A stretch of DNA of 64,000 bases from Mangifera indica (GCF_011075055.1 NC_058153.1:12586001-12650000); one strand, 5' to 3'. Shown: positions 12,620 to 24,395, counted from the stretch's first letter. Numbers and translations are program-made. The notes: generated from the sequence alone by a model not told the origin.

Positions 12620-15344
12620 TGAGAAGTAAAACAGCTGTAAGATATCAGTATAGGCGAATGACTGTAAAGGGTAAAAAAAATTAACTCAAATTCGTCACCA
12701 AGTGGGGCCCGCCCAGCATGTGATTTGGTATCCACTCACATTTTTAAAAGGCAATAAAGAAAGAAAAAAAGTTGTAGGGTCATTTGCCCCAAAGATTGTA
12801 CTGCATTTGGATTTTTCTTTAACCAAGTCTTCAAAGCCAAACACTCCCCATTTCCCCTCACCTTTCTCATACATTTGCATTTCAGAAGAGAGATTTTTGT
12901 ACATCATGTTGCAACTTGTATTGCACTAGGATGGCAGAACCAAAATAAAATTTAGAAATCAAGATTTAAATAATAATAGAATATAGAAAAATCAAACTAC
13001 GACATATAAAGATGACAATATAAAATTTTAAGAGTTTTTATTGATATCTTAAAATATTGCAATTAAAAAATCTGAACTATTTTAATATAATTGAAATTAA
13101 TGATAAAATAAATAATTATATGAGTTTCTATAGATAAATTAATAACTATCATATAACCAAAGGTTAAATTAGATAAGTCAATCTTGTTAGACAATCAAGC
13201 TTATATTAACATCATTTATTCAAAATTAAAGATGAACAAACTTGAACATAGGGCTAAAGTGTAGAGTGACAAACATGGTTAGGTTTGAAATATTTATCAA
13301 ATAAATTTATTTATAATTTTAATTATGTAACGGTAATATCTCTGATATATTCAATCAATTGAATTTATCATCCTATGAATCAAACTTTTGATTGGGTCAA
13401 GACTTAGCCCACATATGAATGCATCATTAGATTGAACTGAGAGGCGTGCGGGTCGGGAGCCTCTCCCAATAATTAATTAATAGATAACAAAAGTTGGGTG
13501 GCTGAATTAATTAATGTATTGGTAAAATAATTGAGACAACTATAACAATTGAATTGAATTGAATAGAATAGAAGAGAAGGGAATCCTAGTTAAAATATAG
13601 TTGTTAGACAATAAATAAAAACAAGTATTTTAATTAATTAGATGACTTGTAAAAACAAGTATGTGGTCCAACAACGACAACCCTTACAATTGTTGGGACT
13701 TCAATAATTGTAAAGTTTTTGTAAAATAATATGTTAATTTTAGAAATGAGGTGTGACCAAATTGACCGACAGTCGAATCAGATGAATTATCCCAATTGAA
13801 ACGATTCAATTAGAGAGTCTAATCTGGTTCAAGTTTTAAAATAAAGATGTTTACAAGTAGATTAAAATTAGAATGATCTTGTTAATAACAACCTTTACAA
13901 TTGATATGATTCAAATAATTGTAAAATTTTGTAAAATGATACGTTGAATTCAACACATGGTTTAACAAATGATCTAGAATTGAATCGATTGAATCATTCT
14001 GCTCAAACTAATTCAACCTATTTATGTTTTAGAGGAGGATCTTTAGCTAAAAAATTATATGGAGGATCAACCAACATCTCTCAGAAAATTTTCAGTTTTT
14101 AATTACACCCGTTTGCTGACTTTTTTAACAATCAATTTTCAATGCAAATCTCCAGCCGCATCATGTGGTGCCTTTAAAATAGTGCCAATCTCACTCTCAG
14201 TTTCAGGATTTTTCTTTCTTTCTTTTTTTTTTTTTTTTACTTTTATTATAAAAGAAAGTGAGAAAGAGAAGGAACATATACCAAAAGAACAATAAATAAA
14301 TAAAAAGAAAAGAGATAATTCATTCATCCTTAACATACCCAAATCATTTAACCCCACCACCTCCTGTCTATATCTTTTGCACTTTTCTTATATAAAGTAA
14401 ATCCACCGCAACAACGTAATATGTATATGTTGATATGAAAACTCTGTACAGATTGCAAGATGTAATTCAATACAAGAAATAATGATAAATAGGATGAATC
14501 TTGTGATAAAGTATTTTGGTGTGTCACTCAAAAGTTGTAGTTATTATTATGATATTAGGTGTTCTACCCAAAACCCAATAAAGTTTGAGTACACAAAGAG
14601 AGACGTCATATGACAAGTGTCAACATAAATATTAATACATCGAATCTAAACTTATATTGACTTTTGTTCATTACATTATCCTATTATAACAGAGATAATG
14701 ATGTTATTATATGATAGTGAGAGATATAGATAAAATGTTTGAACAATGCTTGGAATTATCAATATTTGTCTCTTCGCATGCTCTAGTTTGTCTTTTGAAT
14801 AGGTAACATGTCTAGTGTATTACAAATATACTATGTGCCTAATTGCTACATGTTTGTATAACTAATCATTTTTTATGTAGTTTGTATGCGTTTTCTCTAA
14901 GGATGAGAATAATCGCGCAATATTACATAATTTTGACTCATATTATGTGCATTTTAATAAGTATTAATTTATATATTAATGATAATGTGTCACAATTGAC
15001 AGTGTACTATTTTATTTTTCATTTAAAATCACTCAATTATAAAATGATATATTATTATTAATAGTCGTTATAAATATATATTATTTTATCGTATAATTTC
15101 ATCGATTTGATATAGAGGTACATGCACTATTAGATTGAAATTATTTATTGTTCAACATTATCTAATTAATTTATTTATCAATTCATTATAAAATTTTAAT
15201 TATCTCATACTAATATAATTGTCCATTTAACCAATCAATTCAAGTCAAGATCCGATCTAAATGTACGAACATTAATATTAATTCTAAAATACGAAGGTTG
15301 TCTATATATTGATTTGATATAATATTGAAGTGGTATTTATACGG
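11427..15344. other. Formin 3' UTR and intergenic region before the reticulon gene
   Basis: The first 300-450 bases after the formin stop are likely its 3' UTR. The rest is AT-rich with no recognisable gene on either strand. Short open frames here are low-complexity, for example one translating the TA repeat. It contains a (TA)n microsatellite at 12568-12616. Confidence 0.6.
12568..12616. repeat. (TA)n microsatellite, 49 bases
   Basis: Uninterrupted TA dinucleotides in the intergenic region after the formin gene. Confidence 0.95.
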
Positions 15345-15352
15345 TATAAAAT
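15345..15352 (+). promoter_or_regulatory. Probable TATA box of the reticulon gene
   Basis: The sequence TATAAAAT lies 280 bases before the ATG. The DNA after it turns into a CT-rich, leader-like stretch (tctctctctcctctcag, about 15402-15418), which is typical of plant 5' UTRs. Transcription would be expected to start about 30 bases downstream. Confidence 0.5.
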
Positions 15353-15445
15353 ACTTTAGAACACAACAAAGACACGAATTCTCTTACAAGGAACAATCTT
15401 TTCTCTCTCTCCTCTCAGTCTCTTTGCAAAGAGAAAGAGATCCCA

Positions 15446-15556
15446 ATGTCTTCCACCATCTCCCCAACTTCCATTGCTTCAACCTAAAGCCTCTTATCCA
15501 AATTATCATCATCATCCATGTCCCCATTTGTACTCATTATTATTCTTCATCACTAA
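15446..15556 (+). promoter_or_regulatory. Two short upstream ORFs in the reticulon leader
   Basis: If transcription starts near 15375, the leader holds two complete uORFs before the main ATG at 15625: 15446-15487 (13 codons plus TAA) and 15518-15556 (12 codons plus TAA). They do not overlap the main frame. Their effect on translation is an inference; neither peptide is recognised. Confidence 0.45.
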
Positions 15557-15624
15557 CTAAAGCAACAAAGTGAACAGAGAAGAATTGTAATCCAAGTCAA
15601 AGATTTTCATATAAAGAAACAGCC

Positions 15625-18600
15625 ATGGATGTCAACAGTAGACTAGCAGGAACAAAGAGTGGAGCAGGATTTGTAGCTGCAGGCTCTGTTTGGGAAACCA
15701 GAATGAAGAGTGATGAAGTTAAAGGAGGAATCAAAGTCTTCAATGGAGAAGAAAGCAACAACAACAATAACAATCTTGATGATCATGAAAATGCTGATAG
15801 TAAAAAGGCCATCCTGAAGAGAGGGCAAACAAAGAGAAAGACATGGAAATCTGAAAGCTTTGAGGGTCCAATTCAGGTTGCCAAAGGGAAGAGCAGTGTT
15901 GATGATGGAGAATGCAAAAGTCCTGTTTTGGTTAAGAAAAGGAGCCCCCCAATTCATAATAAGAAGACAAGATCTGAGCTTGTAAAGTCAAAATCTGAAC
16001 CCATCAATGGAGTTGACCATCAAAAGGGTTCTTCACCATTATCATCACCACTTCAATTGAGAAAGGTCAAGTCTCAACCGAGCCAAACAAAAATGAGAAA
16101 TTCCCAATTGAGAAATCTGAAGAAGAAAAAGAAGAAAAAGAAGAAAAAGGAGAAGAAGAAGAAGAACAAGTTGTGGAAGTGTGTCAAGATAAGGCCATTT
16201 CAGGTGAGGTGAAAAATGTGAGTACTTCCAAATCTCCACCTCAAACTTTCCCAGATGTTGAAATTGAAGACTCTGTTGAAGAAGATGAAGAAGAAGAAAA
16301 TATTGATGATGAAGACGAAGAGATTGAGATTGAGAAGGAGAGTGTAGACATTAAAGAGACTAATGTTGAAGAATTGAAGCCTGAAAGAGTTGTTCAGGTC
16401 AATCAATTCAACAACATATCAACTCCCATTCCAGTATACACAGATTTCATAAAGCCAAGTCCAAGTAAAATTTCTGCCATTTTTGTCAATAATTCAACTC
16501 ATTTTCTCTGAAATCTAGTATGATTCGTATTCATCCGGGTTTCTTCTTCTTCAGGTTCAGTTGCAGAAGAGTGCCACAACTTCCCACAAACTCATAACGA
16601 ACTGCAGAATTTAGGTGGGCTTTTCACTTTCACTCTAGAAGTATAGGGTTATTAGTAAAGTATAGTTTGAGGGGCTCCAGTAAATTATCAATTCTTTAAG
16701 GATTAAATTAAACTGAATGTATCTGTATAAACAGAGTCTTCGCCAAAAATCCGGCCAGAAACCAATCACATTCACCCTTAAAACCTTAGAGCATGATTTT
16801 TCCGAAGTTTTTATTTGTTTTTTTGTCACCGTTGGAGTTCATTACATTCGTTATCTTTTACCGTCGTTGTCGTTGTTATATATATATATATTTTTTTTTT
16901 ATTTATATATTTATTTTTTTAATTAATTTTCAGTGGATTTAGTAATGTGGAGAGATGTATCAAAATCAGCATTAATTTTTGGGATTGGCACATTTATAAT
17001 GGTCTCATCTTCCTATACAACTGATCTCAATATCAGGTAAATTATAATATTTATTGTTTATGATTATACAATCTGGGATTTACTTACCTCTGTTTCCAAA
17101 CAGATCTGATTTTTATTTGTTTTTCAGCTTTATTTCTGTGATTTCCTATCTGGGTTTGGTTTATCTTGCTGTAATATTCCTCTACAGATCAATTATTTGC
17201 AGGTAAAATTTTAAAAAATTATAAAAAATTAAATTGTCATTAATCATATAATTACTACTTTATTAATTAGTAATTTTCGGTTAATTTTTGTAGAGGGTAT
17301 ATAGATATGGAAGATGATTCAAGTTATGTGCTTGGAGAAGAAGAAGCAATTTGGTTATTAGAGCTGTTTCTGCCATATTTAAATGAGTTTCTTCTTAAGC
17401 TCAAAGCACTTTTTTCTGGTGATCCTGCTACTACAATGAAGGTATATGCAATTTCCCATTTGTGCCCTTTTCTTTTAGAAATACTTTATGTACTACAATG
17501 AAGAAACCACCAAATGTTGGATAATTAAATTGTGAGAGAAAGTATGGCAGTTGGCAGTGCTCCTCTTCGTTTTGGCCAGGTGTGGCAACTCCATTACCAT
17601 CTGGAAAATGGCCAAATTGGGTAAGTTTAATTTTACTTTTAGGGTATCTCTTTCTCGGGTATGGAATCTTAATGTTTTAATATATCAATCAAGTTCACTT
17701 TTTTATCCATTCAAATAAATTTAAATTTAAATTAACTCGATTTAATTTAAAACTGATCGCCTGTTAGGGGAAAAAAACAGAGTAGACAGAAGGCAGAAGC
17801 ACCGTTAAATTCTCTGAAAGAGCTTTTCAACCTTATGATTTGCCTTTGACAATTTGGTTGTGCTCAATGTGACAGGCTTTTTTGGAGTTTTCATTTTCCC
17901 GAAAGTCTGCTCTTCCTACTCTACGCACATAACTGCTTTCGGTAAGTGCCTTTTTTTCATCCCTACTTATAACTGCTCCAATCACCACCATCCATTTTTG
18001 TCCATCTGCACGTGTCAAGTCTCTCACTCATCCGATCTTCTAACGGCTCTTTGGTATTATGGGCCCAACTGTAAAGTTTTGGGCCCATAATTATTGCATT
18101 ATTATCAAATCATATAGGATTCTTGTATTTGGTCCCAATTTATGATGGGACTTGTCCCCTTCTTTTTTTTTTTAAATTATTTTAAAAAAGATGTTATTTT
18201 ACCGTTGTATCCCTAAATGTGTTTTTTTTTTAAGAATACATAATTTTTTTTAACAAGAATGGTTTAAAGTGGTTGATAAAATTTATTTATATTTTTATAA
18301 AGAAACTTCTAGAAAATACTCTAAAAAACTTTTAAATTTTTTTTGATTGAAAATATTTTAATTATTTTAAAAAGCACTTTTTAAAACAAGCATACTTGCA
18401 TAATATAAAAGCGCTTTTTGAAGGATCAACATACCGCTTAGTTGATATCTTGTTTGTCTTATTGGGCCTATAATAGGGCCCATTTATAGCCTTTAGTTGT
18501 TGGGCCAATCAACATTGTTTATGGCCCACAAACAAAGTGTAAACTTTTAATTAATGTATAGATAAATTTTATGAGTGGGGGTATTTGGGAATTTCCTTTT

Positions 18601-19189
18601 GAACTCTTATGGGTGCACACAATTACATTTATATGCTAACATTAAAATAATCTCTATATGAAGGTAAATTTTGGATTCGACGCTTTCGTGATGCATGGGA
18701 TTCATGCTCTCATAAAAAGGCAACTGTCGGTGCTGTTTTTACCCTTGTTTGGAACTTATCCTCAACAGTTGCTCGCATTTGGGCAGGTGAGGACACTTTA
18801 GTCATTCTCATTTTATTATGAGTTAATAATTTTATTTTTTTATGTCGTCATTGTAGTACCTCTATAAGATCATATATTTTCTTTTAGCTAAAAACTAAAA
18901 CAGTAGTGGCTTTGTTTTTAATCATGTGCTAACATGCATCCATCATTCAGTGTTCGTGCTATTTGTGGCTTTCCGATATTACCAACAGTCGATGATGAAG
19001 GATGATTGGGTGGAGGACGATGCAAAGTTAGGGGAAGAACCAAGTAACGGTCCACAAATTGGTCAACAAAAAGAAGCTCAAAGGCCCGACAAACAAGGGC
19101 AAAAGCCCAATAATGAAGGGAATCAAACCCTTAGAGCATGGCGCAGACCCACAACAAGGCAAGCAAATAAAGCAAAGAAAGCATCATAA
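15625..19189 (+). CDS. Reticulon-like protein B, long N-terminal type, with a frameshift in exon 1
   Basis: Reticulons insert hydrophobic hairpins into the ER membrane and bend it into tubules. Nine exons: 15625-16464, 16555-16614, 16934-17036, 17128-17202, 17294-17441, 17551-17620, 17876-17941, 18664-18786, 18951-19189. They total 1,724 bases, one short of 575 codons. The reticulon domain starts at DLVMWRDVSKSA (exon 3) and has two long hydrophobic stretches (SFISVISYLGLVYLAVIFL; FFGVFIFPKVCSSYSTHITAFG plus flanks), ending with VFVLFVAFRYYQQS and a charged tail. The N-terminal part is basic, then strongly acidic (about 16255-16360). The reading frame of the first part (QLRKVKS) and that of the acidic part differ: about 16089-16093 an A5 run needs one more A, otherwise translation stops at 16212. 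Family resemblance is to the RTNLB21 group. The gene is either frameshifted or affected by a sequence error. Confidence 0.88.
18056..18091. repeat. Perfect inverted repeat with GGGCCC cores in reticulon intron 7
   Basis: ATTATGGGCCCAA (18056-18068) is followed after 10 bases by its exact reverse complement TTGGGCCCATAAT (18079-18091). The arms hold TGGGCC/GGCCCA, known in plants as site II-type motifs bound by TCP factors. More TGGGCC/GGCCCA copies follow at about 18463-18525 in the same intron. Confidence 0.75.
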
Positions 19190-19389
19190 GAAAGCAATTC
19201 CAGCCCTTGGATTTTATCATATGCTGTGTGATATGATATAATATGAAAATTATTTTTTTTATTTTACATATATAATTTTTTTCTTCTTGTAAATATACTT
19301 TGTTTGTAGACATTATATTTTCCCGTAACAAGCTTAATTGAGCAACATGAGGAATATATTTTCATGTTATATGAATTTATTTATTTTGA

Positions 19390-19824
19390 AATAGGCCAAA
19401 GGATTTATTCCCACCTAACGTTTGTTGAATTCTTAAATTGGTATTGACTAAGTATTGAAATTTCGAACTCTTACATGTTGACTATTAAAATTAATAGAAT
19501 CAATTAATTTTAGAGATAAAAGTATCATTTAAATAATAATATATTAAAAATAATAAAATTTTATTTCATTTATCTCGTTTGTTTAGAAAACTAACAATTT
19601 TTCATAGATATGTTTCTATTTCTCTGACGCTCTCTTCCTCCAATGATTGAACTCCCTTTTCTTTAGTGTTTTCGTCATCAACGAAAATACAAACAAAGAC
19701 AAAACATCTTTGTTAATAACAAAGATAAAGATGCCAAAAGATAATTAATGATAGATTCAAAAGAGATTGTATTGAGAGACAGAGAGAGCGTCGATAACAA
19801 TGAAGGAGAAGTTCCAATCATCTT
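19390..19824. mobile_element. Partial fold-back element
   Basis: GGCCAAAGGATTTATTCCCACC at about 19394 matches the terminus of the complete fold-back element at 39003-39821 (GGCCAAAGGACTAGTTCCCACC). No matching right terminus was found; the duplicated reticulon segment begins where it would be expected. It looks like a truncated member of the same family. Confidence 0.45.
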
Positions 19825-20781
19825 TAAAATCACTTTTAAAACAAAGCACACACCATTTAGTTGATGTCTCGTCTCTCTTATTGGGCCTATATTACGGCCC
19901 ATTTGTAGTCTTTAGTTGTTAGGCCAATCAACTTTGTTTATGGCCCACAAAAAAAGCATAAAATTGTAATTAAAATATATAGATAAATTTTTTGAGTGGA
20001 GGCATTTGGGAATTTCCTTTTGAACTCTTGTTGGTGTACACCACTACATGTATATGCTAATGTTAAAATAATCTCTACATGAAGGCAAATTTTGGATTCG
20101 ATCCTTTCGTGATGTATAGGATTCCTGCTCTCACAGAAAGGTAGCTACTGGTGCCCTTGTTCGGAATCTATCCTCGATAGTTGCTCACATTTAGACAAGT
20201 GAGAATACTTTAGTAATTCTCAATACTAGCACGAGTTAGTAATTTTTTCACCACTTGTGTGGTACCTCTATAATATAATATATTTTCTTTTAACTTAAAA
20301 ATAAAATCATTGTTGGGAAATTTTATTATAATCACTAACATTCATCGATCAAATAGTGTTCGTGCTCTTTGTGGCCTTTTGAAATTATCAACAATCGATG
20401 GCAAGAGATAATTGGGTGGAGGATGATACACAGATAAGAGAAGAAACAAGAATGGGCCACAAACTGATTGACAAATAGAGGCACAAAGGCCCAACAAAGA
20501 GGGGCAGAAGCCCAATAATGAAGGGTTTAGGCCCATTAATGAAAGAGATAAGCCAAATAATGAAGGGAATCAAGCCCTTAGAGAACGGTGCAGACCCACA
20601 ATAAGGCAAGCAAACAAAGCAAAGAAAGGATCATAAGAAAGCAATTCCAGCCCTTGTATTTTATCATACGTGGTGTGATATGATATGACATGAAAATTAT
20701 TTTTTTATTTTACATATTTAATTTTTCTCTTGTTGTAAATATACTTTGTAGACATTATTTTCAGTAACAAGCTTAATTGAA
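19825..20781 (+). pseudogene. Tandem pseudogene copy of the last two reticulon exons
   Basis: This stretch repeats 18365-19341 (end of intron 7, exons 8 and 9, 3' UTR) at about 1.45 kb spacing. Exon 8 equivalent (about 20084-20195) has the Trp codon of 'RDAW' changed to a stop (GAT GTA TAG), about 10 bases lost in the middle and a second TGG-to-TAG change at its end. Exon 9 equivalent (about 20358-20633) has in-frame stops and an insertion of a repeated 'cccaataatgaaggg'-type unit. No upstream exons were duplicated, so it cannot encode a reticulon. It arose by local duplication and then decayed. Confidence 0.88.
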
Positions 20782-21206
20782 ATATAATTGATATTGTTGT
20801 ATTATATTCATATATTTTGTTTTGCTATTTAGCTTCTCATAATTAAGGCTCATCATCTAGGTAAAACTTGGATAAGACTCGACTTGAAAACGACTAACTG
20901 AGATTCAAACTTGATTAAAAATAATTTAATTTTGGATTTAATTTAAACTTAAGTATTCAAATCAATTTAAATTTATATAGATATTTGATTAAAATGCTAT
21001 TTGTTCGATTTGAAGATAAATTTAAACTCAAATAATTTGAATCGAATCTAATCTTAGAAGTAATTTTTAACTTAAAAGAATGAATTTGGAACGGAAGGGA
21101 CACTGAAAAATCAAAACCAATGAAATATGTTCTTTAATATATATTTTTGTCAACCAACAAAACTGAATATAATGATATGTTGTCTACAATTTGGTGATTG
21201 ATATAA

Positions 21207-21964
21207 AGACTAGAGACTTTTTCCCACTCAAGGTTTGGTGAAAACTCAAATTTATATTTATTAATTTTCAAAAATTTAAATCTCATATTTCTAATAAATT
21301 TTTTTTATTAATATTAAATGTAAAAATGTTATTTAGCTAAAATTATTAAAAAATATAAATTTATCACATTTTTCTCTTAGTTTTAAAAACTAATAATTTT
21401 TTCATATCCAAAGTTTAAAAAGTGATCATTTCCCCTATATGATTTAATTTTTACCTTCTTTGACACTCATTCTCCAACCAACCTTCGATATTGGTGTGCC
21501 TATCTTTGTGTCTAGTCAATCTATGTATCCGTTGATCCACACAAATCTCTCGACTCATAAATCTGTGCAACACATAAATTTGTGTATTGCATAGACATCG
21601 TCCAATAAATTGTTTGCCACCCTCAGGTTGGTTGACGATTCATCTTCTTTCGTGAGACTAAAACGTGTGCTAGTATCAGAGGTTGGCCAGAGAATATTTG
21701 CCAAAAAATGAAAGGAAAATAATGAAACCCTAGAGGGGAAATAGTTATTTTTTAAATTTTGAGTAAGAGAAAATTGCTAAATTTTTAAATTTATGCAAAG
21801 AAATATGATAAATTTTTAGTTTTTTTAAAATAATTTTAGCTAAATAATATTTTTACTTTTAACCTTAATAGTAAATTTTAATAGAATTATAGGTATTTAA
21901 ATTTTTAAAAATTAACAAATATGAATTTGAATTTTCACCCTAGATGGGAATAAGTCTTTTTGCC
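21207..21964. mobile_element. Fold-back MULE-like element with 9-bp target duplication
   Basis: The left end (agactttttcccactcaaggt...) and the reverse complement of the right end (aagacttattcccatctaggg...) match over at least 70 bases, including 'aaaaatttaaat' inside the arms, so the element is largely palindromic. It is flanked by TTGATATAA (21198-21206) and TTGATATAT (21965-21973), an 8-of-9 match. A 9-bp duplication with long terminal inverted repeats is the signature of Mutator-like elements. There is no transposase ORF, so it is non-autonomous. Confidence 0.72.
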
Positions 21965-22100
21965 TTGATATATTGAATCAACGGCTAACATCCATTTGGT
22001 TTCATTTTGTTCTTCTCTTAATTTTTACAACGATGATTGTCGGGCGACTATACAAATGCTTTTGATAATTATCAAAGGCCGGGTTCACATTTTTTAAGTA

Positions 22101-22792
22101 GAGTGAATTACATTTTCCCACTCAAGGTTTTGCTTTAAAATTTTTCACCCCTAGTTCACATAAATAACAATTTCCGATCCAAAATTAAACCTAATTAATG
22201 AAATAATAATAATACAAAGTGAAATTATTATTTTATTTTTATTAATTTATTTTTTAAAATAACTATATAATTTTAAATTAATAAAAATTAAAAAATTTTA
22301 AATATCTAAATCATATTGAAATTCACTTCATTTCATTTCATTTTATTCTCATTTATTTTCCCTTTCTTTTTATAAATGAGAGTATTTTTTTGGTCATATA
22401 ACTTATAATGAGAAATAAATTATGATTTTTAAAAATATTAAAGGTTTTTATAAAATTTTTGAGGGGGTTATTGAAATTCAAAAAAGTTTGAAGGCTTTTT
22501 GAAAAGTTTTAAAACATCAAATTACTTCTTAATAGTTTAAAAAATGACTTCAAAGAATTGAATAAAATGCAATTGTATTTTTTAAGAATCAAATTATCAT
22601 ATTTAAAATGTTTGAATTTAATAAAAATTTATTGTTTTTTATTTTCAAAATTATTAAATAGTAAAACTATTTTATTTTTATAATGTTGGTTTTTTAACAA
22701 AATTTGAATTTGGATAGAAAAATATTATCTATGTAAACCAGAGGTAACAGTGTTTTTAGACCAAATCTTGTGTAAAAAAATGCTAATTATTC
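22101..22792. mobile_element. Fold-back element, second family
   Basis: The left end GAGTGAATTACATTTTCCCA pairs with the reverse complement of the right end (gaataattagcattttttta), and similarity continues inward through 'ggtttac/agttcacata(a/g)ataa'. The internal region resembles, in inverted orientation, the element at 61282-62010. It has no ORF, and no clear target duplication was found. Confidence 0.6.
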
Positions 22793-22982
22793 TTATTGGT
22801 ATATAATTAAAGTATTATATAATTTAATATTATTTTATTTTAAATTTAAATATATTTAATAATTATATATATAATTTAAATATATAAATAATATATAATT
22901 TAATAATTTTAAATTAAAAATAAAATATTAGAATCCCCATCGTATAACCGAATTATGTGCTAAAAAGTGTACGTGTATCATC

Positions 22983-23018
22983 GTTTCTTTTTCAATCTCC
23001 GTTTCTTTTTCAATCTCC
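22983..23018 (+). repeat. Perfect 2 x 18 tandem repeat at the CPL4 transcription start region
   Basis: The unit GTTTCTTTTTCAATCTCC occurs twice head to tail in the likely promoter/leader of the CTD phosphatase gene. Confidence 0.85.
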
Positions 23019-23083
23019 ATACTTCATTTCTCAAAACCCTAACGCACGTTAGCTCTTTGAATTCCTTGATTCAAACCGTCAAG
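23019..23083 (+). promoter_or_regulatory. Probable non-coding first exon of CPL4, with telo-box
   Basis: The coding ATG at 24396 is preceded directly by a splice acceptor (tatcag), so a leader exon must lie upstream. A good candidate ends at 23083 with AAG|GTAAGT. It carries AAACCCTAA (23034-23042), a telo-box commonly found near the starts of plant housekeeping and translation genes. The implied leader intron is 23084-24395, about 1.3 kb. The exon's 5' edge is not determined. Confidence 0.55.
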
Positions 23084-24395
23084 GTAAGTCTTTTTTCGTT
23101 GGCTCTTAACTTTCAAAATTTTCATCTTCGCCCTGGCCCTCGTAATTGTGTTATCGTTTAGTTTTGGTTTAACTGTTTTTTTGTTTTCGTTTTCAAAGAA
23201 GAATTGGACTCTGCATTTTTTACAGTTTTCTTGATACGTTATGTTCAATCTTGTAGTACATGAAAGTATACAAAAATTTTGAAAATGAACAGGTTTTCTA
23301 AGATATTGAAGGACTGTTGTTAAAGTTGCTTAATAGTTGTGTTAGTAAAGAGATTGGCGTGGAAACTAGCAATAATAGGAGGTGAAATTGAGGTTTTTTT
23401 TTTTTTTTAAAACTGAAATTGCTTTTCTTGTTGCTGGATTTGTTGATTTAGTTGATTTTGTTTATGATGAATGGCGTTTGAGTTTTTGAAAACGAGGAAA
23501 GTTTCTTGTAAAAGATGATTCGTTATTTGAAATTTAGATGTAAGCTTGGTTGATGATTAAGATTGATTGAGATGTAAGGATGAAATTCATGATGGATGAA
23601 TGGTGTCCATTTTCTAAGTATCCGTCGTATTACAGCAACATCTACATCTAAGTGGTTACTGTATAATTATGTGAGATTTTTTGGTTAGTGTATTTGTGGG
23701 TTGTTATTATGGAATGCTGTTGATCTTGTTCTTTAGTTTTTGAGTTAAGAAGTTGGAATGGTGGAGTAATGTGTGTTGTGTTTGTAACATGAATATTTGG
23801 ATTGGTTTTGCTAAAGTGTCAAAAGTGTATAACTGTTAGGGCATTATATTTTTAGTTGCTTGGAAAGTAAACAATTGAAGTTGAAATACTAGACAAGTTT
23901 TTGTTTTCTCAAGTATGATTTTTGCTGATTGTTTTTGTCTTTGATAAGCGAAAGGAATCATTTGTATCCAAGTTTTGTATTTTATGAATATCTTTTATAA
24001 GAGTGAAAATGCAATTGTGGATTCTTTGGCTTATGTTTGAACGAGCATCTTGAAAGTGCTTTTTAGTTTCATGTTTTAATGTATTTGATTTCACAGTTGT
24101 TACCTTGGACCTTATTGCTTACACTTTTAATTGCAAAACTACTAGAATGGAATTCTGAAATTGCTACCCTGTGCTATGGTATTGTGATGACTTCATCTTC
24201 AAGTTTCATCGATGTCAATCGTAGTGCTTATAATTTGTTTTATTTTTTGATAGTAATTTGATCACATTTCTCTTTTTACTATTTTTTGCAAGGTCAATCA
24301 AGCTGCTTGTTCATGTTCTGTACTTTGTACTTCAGTTTGTGTTCAACTTATATCTGGACATTTAAATTGAAGGTTTTAATTTCAATGCTTATCAG

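Noticed and set aside
12529..12735. Minus-strand frame with alternating Ile-Tyr
   Set aside because: Translation of the (TA)n microsatellite.
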